64,000 bases of DNA from LMUY01 sp965198895 (GTDB lineage: Bacteria; Pseudomonadota; Alphaproteobacteria; Acetobacterales; Acetobacteraceae), in the NCBI GenBank assembly GCA_965198895.1, contig OZ240676.1:4526001-4590000 (forward strand), in the 5' to 3' direction. The notes below the pieces were generated by a model, which saw only the letters and a program-made list of their open reading frames with translations, was not told the origin of the DNA and searched no databases. A program made the position numbers and the translations under genes. How positions within the stretch are numbered: the stretch's first letter is position 1; the number at the start of each line of letters is the position of its first letter. Shown here piece by piece: positions 32,945-41,159 of the stretch.

Positions 32945-33886
32945 ATGAAGCTCGACGCATCCGCCGCAGGGGTTTACCCGATCGCTCCCACGCCGTTCGA
33001 CGCGGATGGCCGGATCGATATGGCTTCCATCGATACAATGACCGATTTCTACCTCGCCTGCGGCAGCACGGGCATGACGGTTCTGGGCGTGATGGGGGAG
33101 GCGCCCAAGCTGGATGGCGACGAAGCGATCGCCATCGCCACCCGCTTCATCAAGCGCGCGCCCAGCCTGCCGGTGATCGTGGGCGTGTCTGCGCCGGGCT
33201 TTGCCGCCATGCGCGGGCTGGCTTCCGCCGCCATGGATGCAGGCGCCGCGGGGGTGATGATCGCACCGCCCAACACGTTGCGCACCGATGACCAGATTGT
33301 CACCTATTACCGCCAGGCCGTGGAAGCGATCGGCGCCGACGTGCCGTTCGTCATCCAGGATTTCCCGCTCAACTTCACGGTGGTCATGACCCCCGGCGTG
33401 ATCCGGCGGATTGTGCAGGACAATCCCTCGTGCGTGATGCTGAAGCACGAGGATTGGCCCGGCCTGGAGAAAATCTCCACCCTGCGCAAGTGGGAGGCCG
33501 AGGGCACCATGCGCCACGTCAGCATCCTGTGCGGTAATGGCGGGTTGTTCCTGGATTTCGAAGTCGAGCGCGGGTCGGACGGCGCGATGACGGGTTATGC
33601 CTTCCCGGACATGCTGGTGGACGTGGTGCGGATGAGCAAGGCCGGGGAGCGAGACGCGGCACATGATTTGTTCGACGCGCATTTGCCGTTGTTGCGGTAT
33701 GAGCAGCAGCCGGTCGTTGGGCTTGCGGTACGGAAATACGTCATGGCGCGCCGCGGTATCATCCGTTCGGATGTGCAGCGCTCGCCGTCCGTCGGGCTGA
33801 GTTCCGCCGCCAAGGCGGAGGTGGAGTTTCTTTTGCGCCGAGTCGCGCGTGGCGATAGCCGGGCGGATTTGCCCGCGGCGACATAG
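32945..33886 (+). CDS. Dihydrodipicolinate synthase-family aldolase/dehydratase
   Basis: A 313-residue DapA/NAL-family TIM barrel. The Schiff-base lysine is Lys167 in CVMLKHEDW. The GVMGEAPKLDGDE block takes the place of the GTTGE loop. The catalytic tyrosine region (YNxP in DapA) reads QDFP (138-141), so the usual Tyr is absent. This points to a sugar-acid aldolase or dehydratase rather than lysine biosynthesis. Ribosome-binding site GGAG before ATG 32945. Last gene of the LacI-controlled operon, facing the IlvD-type dehydratase across a repeat. Confidence 0.83.
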   Translation: MKLDASAAGVYPIAPTPFDADGRIDMASIDTMTDFYLACGSTGMTVLGVMGEAPKLDGDEAIAIATRFIKRAPSLPVIVGVSAPGFAAMRGLASAAMDAGAAGVMIAPPNTLRTDDQIVTYYRQAVEAIGADVPFVIQDFPLNFTVVMTPGVIRRIVQDNPSCVMLKHEDWPGLEKISTLRKWEAEGTMRHVSILCGNGGLFLDFEVERGSDGAMTGYAFPDMLVDVVRMSKAGERDAAHDLFDAHLPLLRYEQQPVVGLAVRKYVMARRGIIRSDVQRSPSVGLSSAAKAEVEFLLRRVARGDSRADLPAAT

Positions 33887-33899
33887 CCGCGGCGGTGCG

Positions 33900-33930
33900 G
33901 GTGGTGGGGTGCCAAAGCGCACCCACCCGA
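33900..33930. repeat. Inverted copy of the GGTGGGTGCGCTTTGG repeat
   Basis: The reverse complement of this segment matches 26 nt of the tandem repeat at 26147 with one mismatch. It can fold into an imperfect hairpin between the convergent genes ending at 33886 and 33964. It may also serve as a bidirectional terminator. Confidence 0.7.
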
Positions 33931-33963
33931 CGAGGTGCGTTCTTTGGGAACGCTGACTAGCTA

Positions 33964-35670
33964 TTAAGGTTCGGATTGCGATACCAGGAAGCTGAAGTCG
34001 CAGCCTTCGTCGGCTTGTAGGACACTATCCAGATACAGCTTCAGATAACCCCGATCGGCGCCGGGCGGTGCAGGTGGGGGCGTCCAGGCTTCGCGGCGCC
34101 GAGTGAGTTCGGCGTCGTCCACGAGCAGGTCGATCCTGCGCCCAGCGACGTCCAACTTGATCATGTCACCGGTCTGCACCAACGCCAACGGACCGCCTAG
34201 GCACGCCTCCGGCACGATATGCAGCACGATGGTGCCGAACGCCGTGCCGCTCATGCGGGCGTCCGAGATCCGCACCATGTCCTTCACGCCGGCACGCGCC
34301 AGCTTCCTTGGGATGGGGAGGTAGCCAGCCTCAGGCATGCCCGGTGCACCTTTCGGCCCGGCGTAACGCAGCACCAGCACGTCCTCGGGCTTCACGTCCA
34401 ACGCCGGGTCGTCGATGCGGCGGGCCATGTCGTCCACGCCGTCGAACACCATGGCTCGCCCGGTGTGCTGCAGCAGCCCCGGCGTCGCAGCGCCGAACTT
34501 GATGACGGCGCTGCCGGGCGCCAGGTTGCCGCCCAGCACGGCCATGCCGCCGGTCGGGAAGATAGGATTATCCTTCGAGCGGATCACGGTCTGGTTCGGA
34601 ACGTCCTCCGCCGCGGCAACGGCGTCGGCCAGCGTACCGCCGGTGATGGTGCGCGCCGTCGTGTCCAGCAGTGGCCCAAGCTCCTTCATCAGCTTGGGCA
34701 TTCCGCCGGACCAATGGAAATGCTCCATGTAGTGGTCGCCGGTCGGCTTCAAGTCGATCAGCACCGGCACGTCCGCGCCCAACCGGTCGAACGCGCCGCC
34801 GTCGAGCTTGATGCCCAGCCGCCCCGCGATCGCAGCGAGGTGCACGAGCCCGTTGGTCGAACCGCCGATCGCCTGCAGTACCACTTGTGCGTTGCGGAAT
34901 GCGGCCGGCGTCATGATGTCCTTCGGCAACCGACCGGTCTGGCCGATGGCGGCCACGGCGGCGGCGCCAGACTCCTCGGCGCAGCGAAAACGGTCGCCAT
35001 GGGTCGCGGGAATCGCGGCGGAGCCGGGCAGGGCCATGCCCAGGGCTTCGGCAATGCAGGCCATGGTGGAGGCGGTGCCCATCACCATGCACGTGCCCGG
35101 CGTCGGGGCCAGGCGGCCGTTGATCGCGTCCATCTCGGCCTCGGTGAACTCGCCGGCACGATGGCGCGCCCAGAACCGGCGGCAATCCGTGCAGGCGCCC
35201 AGCACCTCGCCCTTATAGTGTCCCACCAGCATCGGCCCGGTGACCAACTGCACCACGGGAATGTCCAGGCTGGCGGCGGCCATCAGCTGCGCCGGCACCG
35301 TCTTGTCGCAACCGCCGATCATTACGACCGCGTCCATCGGCTGCGCCCGGCACATCTCCTCCGTGTCCATGGATTGCAGGTTGCGCAGGAACATGCTGGT
35401 CGGGTGGGCGAAGCTTTCGTGGATCGACACAGTCGGGAACGGCATGGGCAGGCCGCCGGCCAGCATGACGCCGCGCTTGGCCGCCTCCACCAGTTGCGGC
35501 ACGTTGGCATGGCATGCGTTGTAGGCGCTGGAGGTATCGACGATGCCCACGATCGGGCGGGACAGGGCGTCGTCCGAATACCCCATCGCCTTGATGAAGG
35601 CGCGCCGGAGGAACAGGCTGAACCCATCGTCGCCGTAGCTGGTCAGGCCTTTGCGCATACCGGTGGCCAT
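33964..35670 (-). CDS. IlvD/Edd-family sugar-acid dehydratase
   Basis: A 568-residue [Fe-S]-dependent dehydratase of the IlvD/Edd family. Cysteine motifs NACHANV, MIGGCDKTVPAQL and GACTDCRRFW suit iron-sulfur binding, and the C-terminal ISDARMSGTAFG is diagnostic. The wording resembles arabonate/xylonate-type dehydratases more than dihydroxyacid dehydratase; the substrate is inferred from the neighbouring DapA-like enzyme, a usual partner in nonphosphorylative aldonate pathways. ATG 35670 has GGGGAGG upstream. Convergent with the LacI-controlled operon. A short CAAGC-C-GCTTG palindrome lies 57 nt upstream of the start. Confidence 0.85.
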   Translation of the reverse strand: MATGMRKGLTSYGDDGFSLFLRRAFIKAMGYSDDALSRPIVGIVDTSSAYNACHANVPQLVEAAKRGVMLAGGLPMPFPTVSIHESFAHPTSMFLRNLQSMDTEEMCRAQPMDAVVMIGGCDKTVPAQLMAAASLDIPVVQLVTGPMLVGHYKGEVLGACTDCRRFWARHRAGEFTEAEMDAINGRLAPTPGTCMVMGTASTMACIAEALGMALPGSAAIPATHGDRFRCAEESGAAAVAAIGQTGRLPKDIMTPAAFRNAQVVLQAIGGSTNGLVHLAAIAGRLGIKLDGGAFDRLGADVPVLIDLKPTGDHYMEHFHWSGGMPKLMKELGPLLDTTARTITGGTLADAVAAAEDVPNQTVIRSKDNPIFPTGGMAVLGGNLAPGSAVIKFGAATPGLLQHTGRAMVFDGVDDMARRIDDPALDVKPEDVLVLRYAGPKGAPGMPEAGYLPIPRKLARAGVKDMVRISDARMSGTAFGTIVLHIVPEACLGGPLALVQTGDMIKLDVAGRRIDLLVDDAELTRRREAWTPPPAPPGADRGYLKLYLDSVLQADEGCDFSFLVSQSEP

Positions 35671-35840
35671 GCCGTTGATCCTCCCCAATATCGCCGTGCC
35701 TCGACGATGTCTTGGGCCTGCTGTAACAAGCCGCTTGACAATCGACAACACCACCAAAGGGCCAATCGAGTCACGCGTGCGGGATTGTCGGGCGGCCGGA
35801 CGCGCCTATAGTCAGCCGCAAAGAATGAGGGCTACGCGCC

Positions 35841-36815
35841 ATGCGAACCAGCCGAAGGACATTCCTTTCATCTGCCGCGGCGAGCGGCGCTGCAGCATTC
35901 CTAGCGCCTGGAACGAGCCGGGCGGCCGCGCCAATCGCGCCGGTACAGGCGCCGGGCTATTACCGGTTCAAACTCGGCGACGCTCAGGTCACGGTGCTGC
36001 ATGACGGGGAACGCAGCTTCCCCATGCCCGCGCAATTCGTCACCAACGTTCCTCACGACCAGGCCATCGTCGCGGCGGCAGACGCCTACATGCCGCCCGG
36101 CGACGTCACGGTGCCGTTCAATCCCACATTGATCAACACCGGCGGCAAGCTGGTTCTGATCGATACCGGGAACGGCCCGACAGGAGGGGCTGGCATCGGG
36201 CAGCTGTTCGCCAACCTGCAGGCCGCTGGGGTTACTCCCGAGCAGATCGACATCGTGCTCCTGTCACATCTGCACCCCGACCATACCAATGGGCTGCGCC
36301 GCCTGGACGGCACCATTGCCTTCCCGAACGCGACCATCGTGGCGCCAGAGGTGGATTGGGCGTTCTGGATGAGCGACACCAACATGGCCCAAGCCAACGA
36401 TCCGGTGACGAAGGCGTATTTCGCCAACAATCGGAAAGTGCTGACGGGTCTGGACGACCGGATCGGCCGCTATCGCTGGAACACCGAAGTGGCACCCGGC
36501 ATTACGGCGATCGCCGCGCCGGGTCATACGCCGGGCCACACCGCGTTCGCCGTCGCGTCCGGGTCGGCAAACCTGCTCGTGCAATCCGACGTCACGAACA
36601 TTCCGGAGTTCTTCCTGCGCAATCCGGACTGGCACGTGATGTACGATCACGATCCGGAGCAGGCGGCCAAGACACGTCACGCGATCTACGACCAGGCCGC
36701 CAGCGACCACATGTTGGTCGTGGGCTACCACTTTGCCTTCCCATCCCTGGGGCATGTCGAAAAGACGTCGACCGGTTACCGTCTCATGCCGATCGCCTGG
36801 CAGGCCACTATCTAA
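35841..36815 (+). CDS. Tat-exported MBL-fold metallohydrolase
   Basis: A 324-residue metallo-beta-lactamase-fold hydrolase. The N-terminus RTSRRTFLSSAAASGAAAF is a Tat signal, so the folded enzyme goes to the periplasm. The metal site HLHPDH (143-148) is intact, with further ligands in AAPGHTPGH and VQSDVTN. The NPTLINTGGKLVLIDTG region and length resemble the methyl parathion hydrolase/lactonase branch. Its stop overlaps the ATG of the next binding protein (TAATG), so the pair is translationally coupled. Substrate unknown. Confidence 0.85.
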   Translation: MRTSRRTFLSSAAASGAAAFLAPGTSRAAAPIAPVQAPGYYRFKLGDAQVTVLHDGERSFPMPAQFVTNVPHDQAIVAAADAYMPPGDVTVPFNPTLINTGGKLVLIDTGNGPTGGAGIGQLFANLQAAGVTPEQIDIVLLSHLHPDHTNGLRRLDGTIAFPNATIVAPEVDWAFWMSDTNMAQANDPVTKAYFANNRKVLTGLDDRIGRYRWNTEVAPGITAIAAPGHTPGHTAFAVASGSANLLVQSDVTNIPEFFLRNPDWHVMYDHDPEQAAKTRHAIYDQAASDHMLVVGYHFAFPSLGHVEKTSTGYRLMPIAWQATI

Positions 36816-37594
36816 TGCGGCTCTGGATCGGCTTGGCATTGTTCCTGACACTGACGACCGCCGCCGGTGCCCAGACGGATGCAGCGAAGAACATTGCGCC
36901 CGGTGGCGTGCTGCGGGCTGCGATCAACTACGGAAACCCGGTGCTGGCACAGCGCGGCACCACGGAAGCCGATCCGAAAGGCGTCTCTGCAGACTTGGCA
37001 CGCGCACTCGCAAAGCAACTTGGCGTGCCCGTGCAGTTCGTGATCTTTCACGAGGCGGGTGAAGTACCCAAGGCGGTCGATCGCTGGGATGTCGCGTTCC
37101 TGGCCATCGATCCGCAGCGCGCAATGGGCATCACCTTCACGCCGCCATACGTCGTGATCGAAGGCAGCTACGTCGTACCCAAAGCCTCGAACCTGCAGGC
37201 GAACGAGGCAGTGGACGCACCCGGCGTTCGTATCGCAGTTGCCCAGGGCAGTGCCTACGACCTGTATCTGTCGCGCGCCTTGCATCACGCCACCTTGCTC
37301 CGGGCGAAAGATACGGCTGCCGCGATCGCGGCGTTCAACGCGGGGCAGGCCGACGTTCTGGCCGGAGTAAGGGCGCCCTTGACCGAATTGGTGGCGGCAA
37401 ACCCATCGATGCGGTTGCTGCCGGGCCACTTCGAGGAGATCGAGCAAGCGATGGGCCTTCCTAAGAGCCACGCCGCCGGGCTCAACACGCTGGTCCGGTT
37501 CGTGGAGGCGATGAAATCGTCCGGGTTCGTGGCCAATGCTTTAAATGCATCCGGTCAGAAGTCCGCCGAGGTCGCCCCGCCCGCCGGTCCCTAG
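36815..37594 (+). CDS. Small periplasmic solute-binding protein (ABC amino acid type)
   Basis: A 259-residue type II periplasmic binding protein with signal peptide (LALFLTLTTAAGAQ). It has the family-3 pattern: GVLRAAINYGNPVLA, KGVSADLARALAKQLGVPVQFV, AMGITFTPPYVVIEGSYVV, and IAVAQGSAYDLYLSR. ATG 36815 overlaps the stop of the MBL hydrolase gene. No transport permease or ATPase lies nearby, so it either docks to a transporter elsewhere or binds the product of the hydrolase. Its stop is 3 nt from the convergent crotonase gene. Confidence 0.78.
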   Translation: MRLWIGLALFLTLTTAAGAQTDAAKNIAPGGVLRAAINYGNPVLAQRGTTEADPKGVSADLARALAKQLGVPVQFVIFHEAGEVPKAVDRWDVAFLAIDPQRAMGITFTPPYVVIEGSYVVPKASNLQANEAVDAPGVRIAVAQGSAYDLYLSRALHHATLLRAKDTAAAIAAFNAGQADVLAGVRAPLTELVAANPSMRLLPGHFEEIEQAMGLPKSHAAGLNTLVRFVEAMKSSGFVANALNASGQKSAEVAPPAGP

Positions 37595-37597
37595 CGT

Positions 37598-38404
37598 TTA
37601 CCGGCCGGTGAAGCGGGGCGGGCGCTTCTCCATGAAGGCGCGCCGGCCCTCGCGAAAATCCTCGCTGTTCATGCAATCGATTCCGATCTGCTTGATGGCC
37701 GTCAGGTCGCGTTGCTCCGGGTCCTTCAGCAAATCACCGATCGTTCGGCGCGCCGCCTGCACGGCAAGCGGCGCATTTCCGGCGATCGTGTGTGCCACGG
37801 CCAAAGCTGCTTCCATAACTTCGGCGGGCGGGTAGACGCGTTCGACCAAGCCGATGCGCAAGGCTTCTGCCGCATCGATGCGCATGCCGGTGAACATCAG
37901 CAGCCTGGCCCAGGAGGGGCCTACGAGGGAGACCAGGTTGCGTAACCCGTCATACCCATAGGCGATGCCGAGCTTGGCAGCCGGGATGCCGAATTGGCTG
38001 CCGTCCGCGGCGAACCGCATGTCGGCCAGCATGGCGAGCTGCAATCCGCCGCCGATGCAGAACCCGGTGATGCAGGCGATCGTCGGCTTGGGAAACGCCG
38101 TTAAGGCGTCCCGGCCGGCGCTGCTCCGCCGGGCGTACACCTCGGCTGATTCGGCGTTGTGCCGTTCCTTCTCGAACTGGCTGATATCTGCGCCGGAAAC
38201 GAACGCCTTGCCCCCGGCGCCGGCCAGCAACCCGACGTGTACCGCCGGGTCATCCCGCAGGATTGCCAGCGCATCGCCGAGTGCCTCCCACATCGCGAGC
38301 GACATGGCGTTGCGTTTCTCGGGATTGTTGAACGTGATCGTCCCGACGCCATCGGCGATGCCGACCAGGATTTTGCCGTCGGCGAGCGCTGTCGTGGCTG
38401 GCAT
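37598..38404 (-). CDS. Enoyl-CoA hydratase/isomerase-family protein
   Basis: A 268-residue crotonase-fold protein. Oxyanion hole regions KAFVSGADI and FCIGGGLQLA are intact. The catalytic Glu positions read Gln (GGGLQLAM) and Ala (FGIPAAKLG), so standard hydratase chemistry is doubtful. AKLGIAYGYDGLRNLVSLVG is typical of a widespread subgroup of unproved function. ATG 38404 follows GGAGG at good spacing. Last of a packed minus-strand cluster, 14 nt behind the aldo/keto reductase. Confidence 0.82.
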   Translation of the reverse strand: MPATTALADGKILVGIADGVGTITFNNPEKRNAMSLAMWEALGDALAILRDDPAVHVGLLAGAGGKAFVSGADISQFEKERHNAESAEVYARRSSAGRDALTAFPKPTIACITGFCIGGGLQLAMLADMRFAADGSQFGIPAAKLGIAYGYDGLRNLVSLVGPSWARLLMFTGMRIDAAEALRIGLVERVYPPAEVMEAALAVAHTIAGNAPLAVQAARRTIGDLLKDPEQRDLTAIKQIGIDCMNSEDFREGRRAFMEKRPPRFTGR

Positions 38405-38418
38405 TGCGTTCGCCTCCG

Positions 38419-39411
38419 CTAAACGTAGACCGCTCGCAGGGACGCGTCCGGGTAACGCGCCCCTGCAGCGGCGTCGGCCGGAATCGCGCTGCCGAGCATG
38501 GCAACCTCCTCCGGCGATAGCGTCACGGCAAGGCCACCCAGATTTTCCTCCAACCGGGCAATGTAGCGCGTGCCCGGGATCGTCACGACGTCGTCGCCCT
38601 GCGCCAGCAGCCACGCCAGCGTGACCTGCGCCGGCGTGCACCCCTTCGTCTGCGCGAGCGTCTCGATCGCGCCTGCGAGTTCGCGATTGCGGATAAAATT
38701 CTCGCCCTGGAAGCGGGGATGCGAAGCGCGGCGCCCATCGATGTCGGCCGCGCTGCGAATCGCCCCCGCCAACAGCCCGCGGCCAAGCGGCGAGTAGGCG
38801 ACGAAGCTGATACCGAGGGCACGCGTCGTCTGCCGCGTCTCTTCGGCCTCGGCGCGGTACAGGATGGAGTATTCGGTTTGCACGGCGGTGATGGGATGCA
38901 CGGCATGTGCGCGCCGGATGGTGTCCGGCCGGGCTTCGGACAGGCCCAGAAACCGCACCTTGCCCTGCTGCACCAGCGCGGCCATTGCGCCGACGGTGTC
39001 CTCGATCGGGACCGACCGGTCGACCCGGTGTTGATAGTAGAGGTCGATCACGTCCACGCCGAGGCGGCGCAGGCTGGCGTCGCAGGCCTGCGCCACGTAT
39101 TCCGGCCGGCCGTCCACGCCATTGGCGCCGCCCTCTCGCTTGACCTGGCCGAACTTGGTTGCAAGCACCACCTCGTCCCGCCGGCCCTTAATGGCGCGTC
39201 CGACCACGCCCTCGTTATGGCCCCAGCCATACATGTCCGAACTGTCGAGGTGATTCACGCCGAGGTCGAGCGCGTGCTGGATCAACCGCTCGGATACCGC
39301 GTCGTCCGCGTCGCCGTAGACGCCGGACAGCGACATGCAGCCGAGCCCGATCGCCGACACATCCAAGTCGCTCTGACCCAACCGTCGAAACTTGATTTCG
39401 CTCTGCGCCAT
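38419..39411 (-). CDS. Aldo/keto reductase
   Basis: A 330-residue NADP(H)-dependent aldo/keto reductase. Catalytic tetrad: Asp56 and Tyr61 (LDSSDMYG), Lys86 (ATKFG), and His in YYQHRVD. C-terminal IPGTRYIARLEENLGG binds the cofactor phosphate. It belongs to the branch that acts on aromatic and aliphatic aldehydes or ketones. ATG 39411 follows AAGGAG. It is 4 nt behind the DUF1932 dehydrogenase gene and shares the aromatic-acid cluster's orientation. Confidence 0.87.
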   Translation of the reverse strand: MAQSEIKFRRLGQSDLDVSAIGLGCMSLSGVYGDADDAVSERLIQHALDLGVNHLDSSDMYGWGHNEGVVGRAIKGRRDEVVLATKFGQVKREGGANGVDGRPEYVAQACDASLRRLGVDVIDLYYQHRVDRSVPIEDTVGAMAALVQQGKVRFLGLSEARPDTIRRAHAVHPITAVQTEYSILYRAEAEETRQTTRALGISFVAYSPLGRGLLAGAIRSAADIDGRRASHPRFQGENFIRNRELAGAIETLAQTKGCTPAQVTLAWLLAQGDDVVTIPGTRYIARLEENLGGLAVTLSPEEVAMLGSAIPADAAAGARYPDASLRAVYV

Positions 39412-39415
39412 GATG

Positions 39416-40318
39416 TCACTCCTTCTGCGGGCTAACGCGCGGCCGCGCCGCTGGTGCCGCGGCCGGAACGGCGACGGCCGTCAACGCGTCGAGCATCGTG
39501 TGGAGGTCCGGCGCGTTGCGGTCGGCGCCCATCTCGGCACCGCGCCGCCACGCCCAATCCTGCCGTTCGGCGATGGCGCGGCTGAGCAGGGGCTCGATCC
39601 CGGCATCCTCCACGGTGCGGGCGACCTCGCGCATTTCTTCGGCGCGGCGCTTGCCGTGGATCAGCGCGCGGCTGATGACGTAGCGCGCCAGGCCCGGCCA
39701 GTCGGAATGGGGCAGGGTGTCCCCCATCGTCCGCAACACGTCCTGCTCCACGCCATAATGGCGGGCCGCCAGCATGCACTCGGTCGTGAGCGCTTCCAGC
39801 CCCTTGATCATCACGCTGCGGCACATCTTCACCGATGAGGCGCGTCCTATCTCGGTGGAGAACACGCGCGTGTCCATGTCGAACGATGCGGTGTAATCCT
39901 TGAACGCAGCTGCATGGGGTCCACCCAGCAAGATCGGCGTTTGCAACCGCTTCGGGGGCACGCTGGCCATCACCGCCGCTTCGACATAGCGCCCGCCCAG
40001 CCGTTCGATGATCTCGCCGGAACCCTGCTTGGTTGCCGGTGAGACGCTGTTCACGTCGACCACGAATGGGGCATGCGCGAGACCGCCCTCGAGCGAGCGC
40101 ATTGCGTCCAGCACCGACCCGGCGGTCACGCAGACGAACACGATGTCGGCGTCGCGGCCAACGGAGGGCGCGTCCGGCGCGGCGATCCCCGCCTCATGTG
40201 CGCGGGCCTGCGCCGCCGATGCTACATCAAAGGCCACGACCTGTGCTCCGGCCGCGGCGAAATCCTTGGCGAAGATGCCGCCGACTTCGCCGAAGCCGAT
40301 GATGCCGATCCTGCTCAT
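39416..40318 (-). CDS. NAD(P)-binding dehydrogenase with DUF1932 C-terminal domain
   Basis: A 300-residue protein of the 6-phosphogluconate/3-hydroxyisobutyrate dehydrogenase-like superfamily. Rossmann motif IGIIGFGEVGGIFAKDF, then DIVFVCVTAGSVLDAM and FVVDVNSVSP. The C-terminal helical part (SSVKMCRSVMIKGLEALTTECMLAARHYGV) is DUF1932-like. It should oxidise or reduce a hydroxy acid or alcohol with NAD(P). It lies between the aldo/keto reductase and the decarboxylase-like gene in the aromatic cluster. Confidence 0.82.
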   Translation of the reverse strand: MSRIGIIGFGEVGGIFAKDFAAAGAQVVAFDVASAAQARAHEAGIAAPDAPSVGRDADIVFVCVTAGSVLDAMRSLEGGLAHAPFVVDVNSVSPATKQGSGEIIERLGGRYVEAAVMASVPPKRLQTPILLGGPHAAAFKDYTASFDMDTRVFSTEIGRASSVKMCRSVMIKGLEALTTECMLAARHYGVEQDVLRTMGDTLPHSDWPGLARYVISRALIHGKRRAEEMREVARTVEDAGIEPLLSRAIAERQDWAWRRGAEMGADRNAPDLHTMLDALTAVAVPAAAPAARPRVSPQKE

Positions 40319-40328
40319 AGGTTACTCC

Positions 40329-41159
40329 TCATTCTTCACAGCCCGGCGGAAGCCCGGCCCAGACCTCGTCCAATGTCAGGGGGCGCGTCAGCAATCCCTG
40401 TTCCCCGGCGTACCGCAGCGCGAGCGCCACCGCCGGGTCGAGCGCCTTGCGGCCGAACGGGAATGGATTGCCGGCGGCTCGGAACGCGTCGAGTAGCGAC
40501 CGCACGGTGCCGGGCTGCTTCGCCACCTCGGACCGGACAACGATCATGTGGTTCACGGGCATCAGGCCGTGGCGCGCAAAGAACGCCGCACCCGCTGCGT
40601 CCGGGTCCGGGAACACGGTTGTCAAATCCGGTGCCGATGGGACGTCGTTGCCGAACACCGCGGCATCCAGCTCGCCGTTCCGCAGCATGGCCAGCATATC
40701 GGATCCAACTTGGGCCCGCCCGGTCCACGCCGGGTCGCGGAACGTTTCCACGTGCGCATCCTCGAAGGTGACCCACTGCACTTGGCTGGGTTGGATCGCG
40801 TATTCCTCCTGCACAATGCCCCGCAGCCATAGCCCGGTGGTTTGGCTGTAGGCCCGTACTCCGACGCGGCGCCCGGCCAAGTCGCCCGGTCCGAATGGAT
40901 TGGTCACGAGCCGGAGCAGGGCGCCGTTTTGGAAACGGGTGGCCATCACCACTGGCAGCAGAACCAAGTCGCTGCCCCCCGCGCGGGCCATGAGAAAGGT
41001 GGCGATCGCCATCTCGCTCACGTCGAAGCGTTGGGTCCGCACCATGGGCGCGAAGGCCCGGCTGATGACGGGGAAGGGCTCGAGCCGAAGCTCCGGGTTG
41101 CTCCCCAGGGCTTCGGTATGATGGTAGCGGCCGATTGCCGCGGTCAATGCGGGCGGCAT
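40329..41159 (-). CDS. 4,5-dihydroxyphthalate decarboxylase-like protein (NMT1/SBP fold)
   Basis: A 276-residue protein without signal peptide. FDVSEMAIATFLMARAGG, LLPVVMATRFQNGALLRL, DLAGRRVGVRAYSQTTGLWLRGIVQEEYAIQPSQVQW and DMLAMLRNGELDAAVFG match the Pht5/4,5-dihydroxyphthalate decarboxylase group, which uses a periplasmic-binding-like fold. In phthalate degraders this step yields protocatechuate. Its ATG overlaps the RraA-like stop (TAATG). No phthalate dioxygenase is visible here, so another carboxylated aromatic is possible. Confidence 0.72.
   Translation of the reverse strand: MPPALTAAIGRYHHTEALGSNPELRLEPFPVISRAFAPMVRTQRFDVSEMAIATFLMARAGGSDLVLLPVVMATRFQNGALLRLVTNPFGPGDLAGRRVGVRAYSQTTGLWLRGIVQEEYAIQPSQVQWVTFEDAHVETFRDPAWTGRAQVGSDMLAMLRNGELDAAVFGNDVPSAPDLTTVFPDPDAAGAAFFARHGLMPVNHMIVVRSEVAKQPGTVRSLLDAFRAAGNPFPFGRKALDPAVALALRYAGEQGLLTRPLTLDEVWAGLPPGCEE

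Noticed and set aside
27505..35670. Complete otn (tetronate) pathway
   Set aside because: OtnC- and OtnI-like genes are present but the OtnK kinase and a 4-hydroxy-acid dehydrogenase of that pathway are not in the window, so only family-level names are given.
35735..35740. TTGACA as a sigma-70 -35 box for the MBL hydrolase gene
   Set aside because: No acceptable -10 element lies 16-18 nt downstream, so one hexamer is not enough.
34219..35811. 530-codon plus-strand ORF opposite the IlvD-type dehydratase
   Set aside because: Antisense shadow of a gene with intact cysteine and ISDARMSG motifs.
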